The notes: generated by a model from the letters alone, not told the origin. DNA of 64,000 nucleotides from Fischerella sp. CENA71 (GCA_024239075.1 JANBVI010000064.1:248001-312000); one strand, 5' to 3'; shown: positions 27,693 to 38,291, numbered from the stretch's first letter. Numbers and translations are program-made.

Positions 27693-28657
27693 TCACAATC
27701 AGCGTCATGATTCCTACCTACCGTCGTCCTCAAGATTTGGCGCGGTGTCTCAAAGCACTAGAACAACAAATTCGTAAACCTGAGCAAGTTGTGGTAGTAG
27801 TGCGTGATACAGATAATGATACCTGGGCATTTCTCAAAGATTATCATCCCGCAGCCTTCAAGTTGGAAGCAGCAACGGTTACAGTCCCTGGTGTAGTGGC
27901 GGCAATGAATGTAGGTTTAGATACAACCACTGGAGATATCATCGCCATTACTGATGATGATGCTGCACCCCACCCAGATTGGTTAGCACGGATGGAAACC
28001 CACTTTTTGTCTGATAGTCGGATTGGCGGTGTTGGTGGACGGGATTTGGTGTATGTGAATGATGAACTCATCTACCAAGGCGTGTCAGAAGTAGTAGGGA
28101 AATTACAGTGGTATGGACGTGTAATTGGCAACCATCATACTGGTAAGGGTACAGCGCGAGAAGTAGATGTACTCAAAGGCGTGAATATGGCCTATCGTCG
28201 TAGTGCGATCGCAGGATTGCGCTTTGATGAACGTATGCTTGGTACAGGCGCACAAGTGCATTTTGAACTGGCATTTAGCTTAAGAGTGCGGAGTCGAGGT
28301 TGGAAACTCATCTATGATCCCCTGATCAATGTGGATCATTATCCAGCCCAGCGTTTTGATGAAGATCAGCGCAATAACTTTAACCACCTTGCCTGGAAAA
28401 ACGCTGTACACAATGAAACTTTGGCTCTACTAGAATACTTACCGCCTCTGAGGATATTATTATTCATGCTTTGGGCTACACTGATTGGTACACGCAAAGC
28501 TTTTGGTTTGCTACAACTATTGCGATTTTTGCCAAAAGAAAAAACCTTAGCATGGCAAAAATGGTTGGCATCTATGCAAGGACGCATCCAAGCTTGGCAG
28601 ACTTGGTTGTCCCACCAAAGCTTCGTCTCATCAGAGAAAGCCCACCAAGCTTCTTAA
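27689..28657 (+). CDS. Family 2 glycosyltransferase
   Basis: A 322-residue GT2 enzyme starting with GTG inside the stop of the previous gene. Motifs: ISVMIPTYRRPQDL, VVVRDTDNDTW and ITDDDAAPHPDW; the segment RSRGWKLIYDPLINVDHYPA is common in GT2 enzymes of capsule clusters. A hydrophobic stretch near residue 250 (ILLFMLWATLIGT) suggests membrane association. Likely partner of the upstream enzyme in building one repeat unit. Confidence 0.86.
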   Translation: MITISVMIPTYRRPQDLARCLKALEQQIRKPEQVVVVVRDTDNDTWAFLKDYHPAAFKLEAATVTVPGVVAAMNVGLDTTTGDIIAITDDDAAPHPDWLARMETHFLSDSRIGGVGGRDLVYVNDELIYQGVSEVVGKLQWYGRVIGNHHTGKGTAREVDVLKGVNMAYRRSAIAGLRFDERMLGTGAQVHFELAFSLRVRSRGWKLIYDPLINVDHYPAQRFDEDQRNNFNHLAWKNAVHNETLALLEYLPPLRILLFMLWATLIGTRKAFGLLQLLRFLPKEKTLAWQKWLASMQGRIQAWQTWLSHQSFVSSEKAHQAS

Positions 28658-28681
28658 AGGTAGTCCCAATGAAAAAGAACC

Positions 28682-28706
28682 AATCCAAAATCCAAAATCC
28701 AAAATC
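28682..28706. repeat. Heptamer tandem repeat (AATCCAA)n before the polymerase gene
   Basis: Three full copies of AATCCAA and a partial fourth end two bases before the next ATG. It belongs to the heptameric short tandem repeats of Nostocales, here replacing a normal ribosome binding region. Confidence 0.65.
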
Positions 28707-28708
28707 GA

Positions 28709-30136
28709 ATGACTTATAGGCAGGGTAATTTGACTAGCTACGCAACAACAAGCTCAGAACAACAACCACCTCGTTTGGGTTGGTTAGCAATTGTAGGGCT
28801 AGTGCTGGTTGTAGTGGTATCTATTTTCGCTGGTGGTGCAGCCGCTCGCCCAATTTATCTTGTAGGTACTTTAGGTGTAGGGATTTTTCTGTATTTACGG
28901 TATCCCCTTCTTTACATCGGCTTGACTTGGTGGATGTGGTTTCTTACACCCTTGATTACTCGCCTCATAGATTATCGTAGTGGTTTTGATGCCAGCCGCT
29001 CTTTATTAGTATCACAGTATTTAGTAACCCTCCTCACCTTACATACTGCTTTCAAAAACCTTCCCCAATCGGCTCGCAAAGGTGGGATGCCCTTTGTATT
29101 AGCCTTTTTGGGTGTATTTTATGGCTTTATGATCGGATTTGTGAAAACTACACCCTTCACCGCAGCTAGGGGTATGTTGGATTGGTTAACCCCGATTAGT
29201 TTTGCTTTCTTCATATTTATCAATTGGCGAGAATATCCTCAATATCGTCAAACCATTATCCGTACCTTTGTTTGGGGGGTTTTGGTGACAGGACTGTACG
29301 GTGTAATCCAATTCATGATTGCTCCAGAGTGGGATAGATTCTGGCTAGAAAGTATAAAACTTACAAGCTTTGGAGATCCTGAACCTTTTAAACTGCGGAT
29401 TTGGAGTACGATGGCATCACCTGGACCTTTTGCCAGCATGATGATGACGGGCTTGTTGCTGTTATTCACTACTAGCGAATTTGTGCGTATTCCAGCCGCA
29501 GCAGCTGGTTACTTGGCGTTTCTGCTGACGATGGTACGGACTCTGTGGGGATGCTGGGTAGTAGGAACGTTAACCTTGCTGTCTTCCCTCAAACCACAAA
29601 TCCAAATGCGACTGATGGTAACTGTTTTGGTCATGGCCATCTGTGTTGTACCATTGACCACAATGGAGCCATTCGCTGAAGTTATTGCCACCCGCTTGGA
29701 AACTTTTACCAATCTCGAAGATGATAATAGTGCTCAAGTTAGGCAAGGAATTTATCGAGATGGTTTGGGTAAGGCGATGAGTAACATTTTAGGTAATGGC
29801 ATCGGCAATACATTCATTGTGAATGACAAGGGCGTTTTAGAACCGATTGTGATTGATAGCGGTATTTTGGATATGTTTTTCACACTCGGTTGGTTCGGTG
29901 CTATCTTTTACCTGGGTGGATTAATTCTGCTGTTGTTTCAAATCTTTCAATTCTCAGAGCCTCGCTTCGATCCTTTTATGGCTGCGGCGCGTGCGATCGG
30001 CCTTGCCAATTTTGCTACCCTACCGCTTGGTAGCGGTATGCTAGGGATTTCCGGTATGATTCTCTGGGGATTTATGGGCATTGTTTTGGCAGGACACAAA
30101 TATTATGTGAAGCAACGAAATCCTGGGATAAACTAA
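28709..30136 (+). CDS. O-antigen polymerase/ligase-like polytopic membrane protein (Wzy-like)
   Basis: A 475-residue integral membrane protein with roughly ten hydrophobic segments and a larger hydrophilic loop (about residues 200-235 and again near 335-380), the plan of Wzy/WaaL proteins. GNGIGNTFIVNDKG and the following hydrophobic block are in the region where these families carry their conserved loop. It should polymerise or ligate the lipid-linked HEP repeat units at the outer face of the inner membrane. Last plus-strand gene of the island; its start follows a heptamer repeat, so no ribosome binding site is visible. Function rests on topology and context. Confidence 0.75.
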   Translation: MTYRQGNLTSYATTSSEQQPPRLGWLAIVGLVLVVVVSIFAGGAAARPIYLVGTLGVGIFLYLRYPLLYIGLTWWMWFLTPLITRLIDYRSGFDASRSLLVSQYLVTLLTLHTAFKNLPQSARKGGMPFVLAFLGVFYGFMIGFVKTTPFTAARGMLDWLTPISFAFFIFINWREYPQYRQTIIRTFVWGVLVTGLYGVIQFMIAPEWDRFWLESIKLTSFGDPEPFKLRIWSTMASPGPFASMMMTGLLLLFTTSEFVRIPAAAAGYLAFLLTMVRTLWGCWVVGTLTLLSSLKPQIQMRLMVTVLVMAICVVPLTTMEPFAEVIATRLETFTNLEDDNSAQVRQGIYRDGLGKAMSNILGNGIGNTFIVNDKGVLEPIVIDSGILDMFFTLGWFGAIFYLGGLILLLFQIFQFSEPRFDPFMAAARAIGLANFATLPLGSGMLGISGMILWGFMGIVLAGHKYYVKQRNPGIN

Positions 30137-30179
30137 CTGCTACCCAAACTTCAGACTTCAGAGTCAAGAGCCACAATAT

Positions 30180-30202
30180 CGCCCGCCAGTAAATTGCGGG
30201 CG
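30180..30202. terminator. GC-rich hairpin between convergent genes
   Basis: Arms CGCCCGC (30180-30186) and GCGGGCG (30196-30202), nine-base loop, in the 138-base gap between the Wzy-like gene and the convergent P450 gene. Probably serves both directions although the T-runs are offset. Confidence 0.6.
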
Positions 30203-30274
30203 AGTCAATTGCTTATTTTGATAAAAAGTTTTTCCTTGACTGTTTGTTGCTTCTAAAACCTAAACTATCAAAGT

Positions 30275-31657
30275 TCATCTAGAAACAACTTCTGGTGTGC
30301 GAGGCTCGACTTGACGGCGATTGTTGACAACCATTTGAATGGGGTGATCTGGTCCTGTTACCAAACCCCGACGCTTTGGTTTGACATCAAAGTTATCTAC
30401 TAGCACCAATTCTAAATTTGAAAGGATTGTCGCTAGTACTAGTTTCATTTCAAATTGAGCAAAAGCATCACCAATACAGCGTTTTGCACCACCGCCAAAT
30501 GGTAAAAATTCGTAGGGTGAAAATTGCTTCTCTAAAAACCGTTCTGGCTTAAATTGCTTAGGATTTGGGTATAAATCTTCACGTTGATGGGTGAGATAAA
30601 TAGACCCCAAGACTCGTGTACCTGGTTCTAGCTTATATCCACACAAAGTTAGAGGTTTTTGTACTACCCGTGGAAATGTAAGCATTCCTACAGGGTAAAT
30701 GCGTAAGCTTTCGTTACATACAGCATTTAGGTAAGGCAATTTCAAAATAGTATTAGAGCTAGGAGCAGACCCAGAGCGATCGCCAATACTATCAAGTTCT
30801 TGCAATAGCTTTTCGCGTACTTCTGGGAATTTGTGAATCCAGTATAATACCCAAGTCAAAGCAGTGGCAGTAGTTTCATGACCTGCTGTTAACAAAGTCA
30901 TTAATTCATCACTTAACTCTGCATCTGTCATCGGTTGACCTGCTTCATCCCGTGCTGCAATCAATAAACTCAGGACATCGGTACGTGATGAGTCAGCTTG
31001 TTCTCGGCGTGCTTGAATTTCTGCGTGTAGAAGTTGGTAAACTCGCGATCGCCGACGTAGGAAGGTTCCCCAAGGTGTCAACGGGCCTAAATCTTTTTGC
31101 AAGGCCGGAAAATAAAGCATCAAGGCTCGTAAAGGCGAGCTTCCACCGCGATTGAGCATTAAAGTCAAAAGTTGCTCTAGTTCTTGGGCTTGGGGACTAT
31201 CATACAGCCCAAATACTGCTTGCATGATCACCCGCATAGTGATAGCCTGCATCGCGGAATGAACATCAAATTTTTGGTTTATTTGCCATTGGCTAATAAT
31301 TTCCTCTGTAACCTTGCTAATTACCTGAGCGTAGGCTCGCATTCTCTCACCGTGAAAAGGAGGCATCAACAACTGACGCTGACGCCGATGTACTTCACCA
31401 CTAACAGTAATTACAGAATTCTTACCAACAAAAGATTCAAATAACGGATCGCCTGGAGCTGCAAATTCTTTAGTGTCGCTAGTCAACATCTGCTGTAGCG
31501 CTTGAGGATTGCTTACTAAAACTACAGGTTCTGTTAACTGTAATGTAAAGATATCCCCATAACGTTCAGCACACTCTTCCATATAGGTCATGGGACTGTT
31601 GATCCACTGGAATGTCTGTACTAGGGATGGGGTTTTTGGGCCGTTTGGTAGTTTCAT
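30275..31657 (-). CDS. Cytochrome P450 (CYP110-like)
   Basis: A 460-residue P450 without membrane anchor. The haem-ligand motif FGGGAKRCIG places the cysteine at residue 394; the oxygen-activation helix has LTAGHETTAT; the ExxR motif is NESLRIYP. The start (LPNGPKTPSLVQTFQWINSP) and general sequence resemble the CYP110 family of filamentous cyanobacteria, which hydroxylate fatty acids, terpenes and related lipids. No ferredoxin or reductase gene is adjacent, so it must use general electron donors. A chemoreceptor gene lies 249 bases upstream on the same strand. Substrate unknown. Confidence 0.9.
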   Translation of the reverse strand: MKLPNGPKTPSLVQTFQWINSPMTYMEECAERYGDIFTLQLTEPVVLVSNPQALQQMLTSDTKEFAAPGDPLFESFVGKNSVITVSGEVHRRQRQLLMPPFHGERMRAYAQVISKVTEEIISQWQINQKFDVHSAMQAITMRVIMQAVFGLYDSPQAQELEQLLTLMLNRGGSSPLRALMLYFPALQKDLGPLTPWGTFLRRRSRVYQLLHAEIQARREQADSSRTDVLSLLIAARDEAGQPMTDAELSDELMTLLTAGHETTATALTWVLYWIHKFPEVREKLLQELDSIGDRSGSAPSSNTILKLPYLNAVCNESLRIYPVGMLTFPRVVQKPLTLCGYKLEPGTRVLGSIYLTHQREDLYPNPKQFKPERFLEKQFSPYEFLPFGGGAKRCIGDAFAQFEMKLVLATILSNLELVLVDNFDVKPKRRGLVTGPDHPIQMVVNNRRQVEPRTPEVVSR

Positions 31658-31816
31658 AAGCTTTTTTCGCTTGCTGTGTGTCTGCTCTCTAGCACTGTTA
31701 TCAAGTGTAGTAAATTTAGATGTGATGGGAGTTTGGTAGATTTAGGTTTATTTACAAGCGATCGCATAATTAGATCCAGACACTCAACTACTGATTGCCC
31801 AAAAAATACTGGTTTT

Positions 31817-31850
31817 AGGGTGTAAGGGTATAAGGGTTTGAGGGTGTAGG
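31817..31850. repeat. AGGGTGTA-type short tandem repeat
   Basis: Degenerate units AGGGTGTA, AGGGTATA, AGGGTTTG, AGGGTGTA in the gap between the chemoreceptor and the P450 gene. Typical intergenic short tandem repeat of filamentous cyanobacteria. Confidence 0.5.
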
Positions 31851-31906
31851 AATTTATGAAACGATGATTATTCCCCGTCGCCCCTTATCCCCATTCCCTT
31901 CTAACA

Positions 31907-34303
31907 TTAATGAACCTTAAAATTCTCCACAGTTGCTTCCAATTCTTGAGAAATTCCTACGGTTTGCTGCAATGATTGAGAAATACAACGTGATGATTGA
32001 CTAGTCGTTTCTGAGACTTGGGAAATTTCTGTGATTAATTTGGTTACTGTTTGCGATGTTTCTACTTGAGAAACAGTAGCTTGGGAAATTGATTGCACTA
32101 ACTCATCAATTTGACGAGATACTGTCAGAATTTGGTTGAGGGAGGATTTCGCATCTTCGACGATGCGAGAGCCTTCGACTACTTGGGTAGTTCCTTGTTC
32201 CATTGCTTTGACAACTTCGTTGGTTTCTCGTTGAATATTTTCGACAATCTGTTTAATTTCTTGGGTAGCGTCAGAACAGCGTGCTGCTAATTCACCAACT
32301 TCTGTTGCAACTACCACAAAACCTCGGCTTCCTTCACCAGCTCTAGCAGCCTCCAGTCCAGCATTGACTGCTAACAAGTTGGTTTGCATAGCAATCTCGT
32401 TAATTAAGGAGACTATTCGCGAAATTTGTTCTGAAGAATCGCCAAGACGTTTGACTTTTTTGGCTGTGTCGTCGATAGTCGATCGCAAGTTAGAGATTTT
32501 TTGTACCGTCAAATCCATTGCTGTTTCGCTTTTTTGAGCAGTATTAGAAGCAGTGTGGGCAATTTCAGCAGCTTTTTGAGCATTAATTGCAACATCTGCA
32601 ATGGAAAGTGTTATGCGTTCGACGCTATCGAGGGTACGGTTAATTTCCACTGCTTGTTTGATGGCTTCATTCGCAAGTTGGCGGATTGCACCTTCGTTTT
32701 TACCAAGGGATGCATTCACCTCAATTGCAGAGGTTTTGACTTTGGTGACTATTTTTCTGAGATTCTCAACAATGGTATTGAAGAAGTCTGCTATTGTCCC
32801 GATTTCTCCCTGGGTAACTTCTGCATATACCGTCAAATCACCTTTAGATGCTCCTTCAATATCTCGTAGCAGCTTGACAATTTGTCGTTGCAATGCTTCT
32901 TTTTGTTGACTCTGCTCGATCGCGAGTAATTCTGCACGAGAACGAGCTTTTTCGGACTGTTCCAACACATATGCTTGTTCGAGGGCGTAACCGATAGGAA
33001 TTGCAACCTGCTTAAACAAATCGATTTCTGATTCTTGCCATTGACGAGGACTAGAACACTGATGAGCGATCAGTAAACCATACAGCTTATTATTGAGCAA
33101 AATCGGTGCGACTAAATTTGCTTGCACTTCAAAGGCTGCAAGTTGACTAATGTGACATTCGGTTAAACCTGCTTCATAAATATTTTCTATAGCTTGGACA
33201 CGGCCTCTTTGATACTTTTGTATGTAGTCTTGAGCAAAACAAGGATCTGCAATTTCTGCACCCAAGGCACTTGTCCATAGATCATCAACACACTCAGCGA
33301 CAATTGTTCCTACCCAGTTTTGATCAAAGCGGTAAACAACGACTCGATCTACTTGAATAGCTGCTCGCATGGTTGTTACTGCTACGTTCAAAATTTGTGC
33401 AGTGTTGAGTGATCCACGAATGCGAAGGGTAATGCTATTGACTTGTTTGGCGATCTTGGCTTCATTTTCCTGTTGTTCAGCTTTTTGGGCAATTGTTTCT
33501 GCCATTTGATTAAAAGCTACAGCTAATTTACCAATTTCATCGTTAGTGCGAATCTTAACTCTGACAGAGCGATCGCCATTCGTCAATTTTTGGATGGCGT
33601 CTTTGATCTGTTTGATTGATTGAACTGTATTCCGCTTCAATATATATGTCCAAATTCCAATCACAATTAAGGCAAAAACTCCTGCTAAGGTGTATTGCAA
33701 CCAATTTTGTCTAGGTAAATTTTGCAGTTCAATTGGTTGAGTTACTTGCATCAAAACAGCTGCTGACCGCTTCACCGTACTGACAGAGACATTTCCCTTA
33801 TTGGTGACAATAGTCATCTTAGGAATTGCTTTAGCTGCGATCGTGTAAGCTTGGTGAACAATGTCTATTTGCCCGGCGACAATTTCACCTGGACGTAGTG
33901 CTGCTTGTGCAAGTATTGATTTCTCTGATACATTTTGTTTGTACTGATGATCTGATAAGTAAACTTCAGCCGCGTCAACAATAGCAGCATTATTTGACTG
34001 ACTCTGCAAATTAAATGTGAGTTGATTTAATTTAAGATGATAATTCAAATCTGCTATATTTAGTTCTGACTTTGCCTGTTTAAGTGATTGAGCTTGAAAA
34101 CTGCGATTAATGATTATAGTCGAGCTAATACCTAACCCAACAATAAGACTTAATTGAGACAAAATTAAAACTGTCAGATTATTGCTGCTGATTGGAAAAC
34201 TGACAAATCTCTGCCATAGAGATTTTTGTAATTTTGAAGTAGTTGCTTTAGTTTGTGTAGGTCTAAAATTATTGTGGTAATTACTGCGATGAGTTTTAAT
34301 CAT
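31907..34303 (-). CDS. Methyl-accepting chemotaxis protein with a putative bilin-binding GAF domain
   Basis: A 798-residue chemoreceptor. TM1 is at about 41-66, a 135-residue extracytoplasmic loop follows, TM2 at about 203-223, HAMP at 220-275, GAF at 290-445, a second HAMP-like segment at 480-525 ([15 protein letters not shown]), then the methyl-accepting signalling domain with its hairpin tip ([19 protein letters not shown]). The GAF domain contains DPCF at 353-356 and ECH at 382-384; Cys355 and Cys383 are 28 residues apart, as I recall for the two chromophore cysteines of DXCF cyanobacteriochromes such as TePixJ. It may therefore be a photoreceptor. No che genes are adjacent; the che locus starts about 18 kb away. 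Confidence 0.88.
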   Translation of the reverse strand: MIKTHRSNYHNNFRPTQTKATTSKLQKSLWQRFVSFPISSNNLTVLILSQLSLIVGLGISSTIIINRSFQAQSLKQAKSELNIADLNYHLKLNQLTFNLQSQSNNAAIVDAAEVYLSDHQYKQNVSEKSILAQAALRPGEIVAGQIDIVHQAYTIAAKAIPKMTIVTNKGNVSVSTVKRSAAVLMQVTQPIELQNLPRQNWLQYTLAGVFALIVIGIWTYILKRNTVQSIKQIKDAIQKLTNGDRSVRVKIRTNDEIGKLAVAFNQMAETIAQKAEQQENEAKIAKQVNSITLRIRGSLNTAQILNVAVTTMRAAIQVDRVVVYRFDQNWVGTIVAECVDDLWTSALGAEIADPCFAQDYIQKYQRGRVQAIENIYEAGLTECHISQLAAFEVQANLVAPILLNNKLYGLLIAHQCSSPRQWQESEIDLFKQVAIPIGYALEQAYVLEQSEKARSRAELLAIEQSQQKEALQRQIVKLLRDIEGASKGDLTVYAEVTQGEIGTIADFFNTIVENLRKIVTKVKTSAIEVNASLGKNEGAIRQLANEAIKQAVEINRTLDSVERITLSIADVAINAQKAAEIAHTASNTAQKSETAMDLTVQKISNLRSTIDDTAKKVKRLGDSSEQISRIVSLINEIAMQTNLLAVNAGLEAARAGEGSRGFVVVATEVGELAARCSDATQEIKQIVENIQRETNEVVKAMEQGTTQVVEGSRIVEDAKSSLNQILTVSRQIDELVQSISQATVSQVETSQTVTKLITEISQVSETTSQSSRCISQSLQQTVGISQELEATVENFKVH

Positions 34304-35700
34304 TGATCGTGTGTTTCGATTAAACTAAAAATATCTCATGTCACTGAAAAGAATTTTCATACATCACTAACTTAAAATGTGATGTTTTCTAATTTTAAAA
34401 ATTAACCAGTGACAACATGTTTTATCTCTTGTAATTCACTTCATGAATGCATAAACAGACTCTGTTTTATTGTATTCCTATGACTTTGATCAAACTGAAC
34501 AAATATAAATGAATGCAACACTAATTACAATATTTCAGCAAATTAAGCTACATCCTATTTTTAGGATAGAAAACAAGTACCAAATTTTCGATTTGGACGA
34601 CAAAATTTCCTACTAATCCCTCAAATCGAGGTTTAGCCTAAAGGATTTTTTGCCGAGTCAGAATAATTTAAATATTATTTGAGGGAAACACACTCTAAAT
34701 CAAAAAGTAGGAACACCCAGCTTTGCTATTTTTTAGCTTGTTTTAAGCTTTTTACTTTAGCTTAATAATTAATTTCATTTTGCATGAATATTGATCTTAA
34801 AGTATTTTGGAAATTTTTTACAACTATTTTCATGATTATCTTTCTTCAAAAATTAAAATTTGAATTTTTCACTTAGTCAAATATATAACCTATTTCAAAT
34901 CAGAGTACTAGCCTATCAATTTAGTTTTGAGCGATTATTTTTCTCCGTGTTATCCTGTCAGCGCCTCTCAGCGCCTCATAGCATCAAAGAATTATTGCTG
35001 ATTCAATTTTGACAGAGTAGTACTGATCCGACTAGTAAAATTTAATTAAAAGTAACTAATATAACTATATTTATACTTATATTTATCCAATTATTAGCCC
35101 TAAATTAAAGTTTTCGGCTAATGATCTAAGTTAGCTAACTAAGACAGCGCAAATAACTAAAGGTTTGTAGTAAGGACTTTATTCCTCAAGAAAGGACTAA
35201 AGTCCTTACTACAAACTTATTTCAATAATTTTACGTTACTTAATATAGTTTGGTTTATGCTCACCGACCTACTTAAAGCTAGCTAGAAAGCAGCATTTAA
35301 ACTGTTGAGATTGACTTTAACCTTTTGCCGGAACTTTAGTTCATGGCTTGATGCAAGATATACTTTGCAAGATCACAATTTGAGCTTTTGTGATGCTGTA
35401 GGCGCAGAAGCGTCTACATAACGCTTGCGAATGACAGTTCAAAGTCAGTTCACATCTGTGTATGGATGTTTCGTCAATATTGTTTTGTAGCTTTTCTAAT
35501 ACACGTAAGTATATTTAATATTTACAAAATATAGATAGATGCCAGAACTCAAATAGAATGGTTATGAGAAAGTAGCCTACACAAACTGTGTACAGTAAAA
35601 TTAATCAAAAACTTGACTCCTTCTCCTTGGTAAGGAGAAAAAGGTGAAGTTACTTTAAAATCAGGTTGAAAACTCTAAAAACAAACTTACTCAATTAAGT
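34304..35700. other. 1.4-kb intergenic region
   Basis: AT-rich, no credible gene. It holds the palindromic element at 35163-35216 and a small TCTCCTT/AAGGAGA stem at 35622-35638. It serves as upstream region for the divergent chemoreceptor (minus) and AAA_35-tail (plus) genes; no promoter could be placed reliably. Confidence 0.5.
35163..35216. repeat. Dispersed palindromic element, copy 1
   Basis: Perfect 19-bp arms GTTTGTAGTAAGGACTTTA (35163-35181) and its complement (35198-35216) with a 16-base spacer. A second, slightly diverged copy lies at 47025-47081. Inner AAGGACTAAAGTCCTT is itself a palindrome. Confidence 0.8.
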
Positions 35701-38283
35701 TTGAACTCAACTAAAGTCACAGGCGATCGCTTCTCAAAACAAACCGAGTTACTGAATCGGGGGTTAGCAGTGCAACAGGAAAACATCCAAGAACCTAGTT
35801 CTCATTATCAATCTACTGTGAAATTGAGTTGGGTTCACCAAGATTTAGCACATTTGCGACCTTTTATTCGCAGCACCATCAAATTATTCAAATTTGATGA
35901 AAAAGCTAGTAACCCAGAAATTTTAGTACAAGAGGTGTTAGCGTGGACAAGCGCTCAACCTTTTCTAACCCAAAAGGTTTGTCAATTGTTGTGTGATTAT
36001 GAAACTTTTATTGTGGCTGGTGAAGAAGCAGCTGTAGTTGAGCAGTTAATCCAAAATCACTTGATTGCAAATTGGGAAACTCAGGTAGCTACTGAACATT
36101 TACAGACAATTCACGACGGTTTAGTTGCTAACCCAAGATGTAATTCGATATGGTTGCTGCGATTGTACCAGCAAATTTTGCAGCAAGGAGAATTACTAGT
36201 TCATGATAGTCCAATTCAAACAGAGTTATTAAACTTAGGATTAGTAGTTAAACAAGACAATAAATTAAAACTATCAAACCGCATTTACCTATCTATTTTT
36301 AATTTGAATTGGGTTGAACAAGAGCTAGGAAGTTTGCGACCCATAATTCTCAATACTACTAAATTATTTCAATTAGATGAAAAAGCAACTCATCCAGAGA
36401 TTGTACTCGAACAAGTATTGTCTTGGACAGGTTCTCAGTCTTTTCTAACCCAAAAAGTTTGTCAATTGCTCTGTGATTATGAAAATTTTATTGCTGCTGG
36501 TAGAGAAGCAGCTGTAGTTGAACAGTTAGTGCAAACTCGTTTGATTGCAAATTGGGAAAGTCAGATCGCTGCTGAACATTTGCAAGCGATTCAACAAAGT
36601 GTAGTGCAAAATCAATTTTGCAATCCTGTACAACTACTAAGGCTGTATCAGCAAATTTTGCAACACGGTGAATTAACGCCTCAAGACGAACCAGTGGAAA
36701 CAGAGTTATTGAATATAGGTTTAGTAGTTAAACAAGATAGTAAATTAAAAGTAGCTAATCGGATTTACAAATCTATTTTTAATGTTGATTGGATCAATAA
36801 AGAATTAGAGCAATTACAACCTTTGATCCAAAATACAATTAAAATTTTTAATTTACAGGAAAAAGCTAGTAATCCAGAAAGATTAGTGCAAGAAGTGCTG
36901 ATGTGGACAGGTTATCAGCCTTTTCTCACTAAAAAAGTTTGTCAATTGCTGTATGAACATACAGATTTTATCGCTGCTGGAGAAGAAACATCCACAGTTC
37001 AGCAGTTAGTCCAAAATCGTTTAATTACCAATTGGGAAACTCAGATCGCTGCCGAACATTTGCAAAAAATTTCCGATGATTTAGTAGGCAATCAAAAATG
37101 TAATCCCATATGGTTATTGAGATTGTATCAGCAAATCTTGCAACAGGGAAATTTATCATTTCAAGATGACTTAGCCGAAATAGAGTTATTGAATACAGGA
37201 TTAGTCGTTAAACAAGACAAGAAATTAAAAGTAGCCAATCAGATTTACCAATCTGTTTTTAATTTAAGCTGGGTTGAGCAACAGTTAGCAAATATGCTTG
37301 AGGTTTCACCTGCAATCAACCCTATGATTAATGCTAAAAAACCATTTTCAGCATTTGCTATGCTTGAAGCCAGGAATTTTATTTCTAATCCTAGAAGCAT
37401 AATTATTAGAGTTATTTGGTTGTTACTAGCAATAGCTGGATTTAGCGCCCTTTGCTTCAATATTTATAAAAATATAGAGGTAAATATTATTTTCCAAGAA
37501 GGTAATGAGCTTTTTAATCAAGGAGAATATAAAAAGGCGATCGCTAAATATGACAAACTTCTAAACATCGATAGTAACTACTATCAAGCTTGGACTAACC
37601 GAGGTTATGCACTCGCTGGCTTACAAGAATATAGCAAGATGTTAGAGTCCTGCTCTACAGCTACAATCATAGAACCAAAAGCTGTCTATGCTTGGAATTG
37701 TCAAGGGGAAGCACTATATAACCTCCAACAATACTATGAGGCGATATCAGCTTTTGATTCAGCTTTGACTCTTGACACAAAAGATCCTGTCTTTTGGATT
37801 AATAAAACTGAATCATTATTAGCATTAAAACAATCTGATACAGCGCTGATCACTATTGATGAAGCAATTCACCTGCTGCAACAAAAGCAAAAACCTAATC
37901 GCCAAGAAAAGATTACCAGAGAATTAGCAATTGCTTTTAGTCATAAAGGTAAGGTGTTATGGCAAAAAAGACAATATGAAGAAGCACTTGCTGCTTTTGA
38001 TCAGGCTTTAGTCAACGATCCAAAATATTTTACTGCTTTGCGGGGAAGGGGTTTAGCCTTCCAAAGGTTAAAGCAGTACAAACAAGCGATCGCTCAATTT
38101 CAAGAAATCTTGACTCAATCTCGCCTCACGGATGCTCAGAAGGCAGAAACTTTATACTATATGGGAACTACTTACTGTCGATCTTCCCAAGCTGATGAAG
38201 GGCTTGCTGCTCTTGAAACAGCTCTCAAACTCAAGCCAGACTATCAAGCAGCAGAGCAAGCAAAAACCAAATGCACAAATTAA
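35701..38283 (+). CDS. Protein with tandem AAA_35-tail modules, a TM segment and TPR repeats
   Basis: An 860-residue protein. Residues 15-173, 174-333 and 334-493 are three tandem copies of a ~160-residue module, and 494-530 is a partial fourth. Each copy has ELLNxGLVVKQD, a W-V/I-x(2)-EL helix, EKAxxPE, QPFLTQKVCQLL, NWE and LLRLYQQIL. These words match the region that follows the ATPase in cyanobacterial AAA-like (PF14516) proteins, but no Walker A or B is present. A hydrophobic segment at about 560-585 follows, then TPRs to the C terminus. The only in-frame start near the beginning is a TTG with no ribosome binding site; an in-frame stop lies 45 bases upstream. Membrane-tethered scaffold is a reasonable guess; function unknown. 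Confidence 0.7.
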   Translation: MNSTKVTGDRFSKQTELLNRGLAVQQENIQEPSSHYQSTVKLSWVHQDLAHLRPFIRSTIKLFKFDEKASNPEILVQEVLAWTSAQPFLTQKVCQLLCDYETFIVAGEEAAVVEQLIQNHLIANWETQVATEHLQTIHDGLVANPRCNSIWLLRLYQQILQQGELLVHDSPIQTELLNLGLVVKQDNKLKLSNRIYLSIFNLNWVEQELGSLRPIILNTTKLFQLDEKATHPEIVLEQVLSWTGSQSFLTQKVCQLLCDYENFIAAGREAAVVEQLVQTRLIANWESQIAAEHLQAIQQSVVQNQFCNPVQLLRLYQQILQHGELTPQDEPVETELLNIGLVVKQDSKLKVANRIYKSIFNVDWINKELEQLQPLIQNTIKIFNLQEKASNPERLVQEVLMWTGYQPFLTKKVCQLLYEHTDFIAAGEETSTVQQLVQNRLITNWETQIAAEHLQKISDDLVGNQKCNPIWLLRLYQQILQQGNLSFQDDLAEIELLNTGLVVKQDKKLKVANQIYQSVFNLSWVEQQLANMLEVSPAINPMINAKKPFSAFAMLEARNFISNPRSIIIRVIWLLLAIAGFSALCFNIYKNIEVNIIFQEGNELFNQGEYKKAIAKYDKLLNIDSNYYQAWTNRGYALAGLQEYSKMLESCSTATIIEPKAVYAWNCQGEALYNLQQYYEAISAFDSALTLDTKDPVFWINKTESLLALKQSDTALITIDEAIHLLQQKQKPNRQEKITRELAIAFSHKGKVLWQKRQYEEALAAFDQALVNDPKYFTALRGRGLAFQRLKQYKQAIAQFQEILTQSRLTDAQKAETLYYMGTTYCRSSQADEGLAALETALKLKPDYQAAEQAKTKCTN

Positions 38284-38291
38284 CTTTTTAA

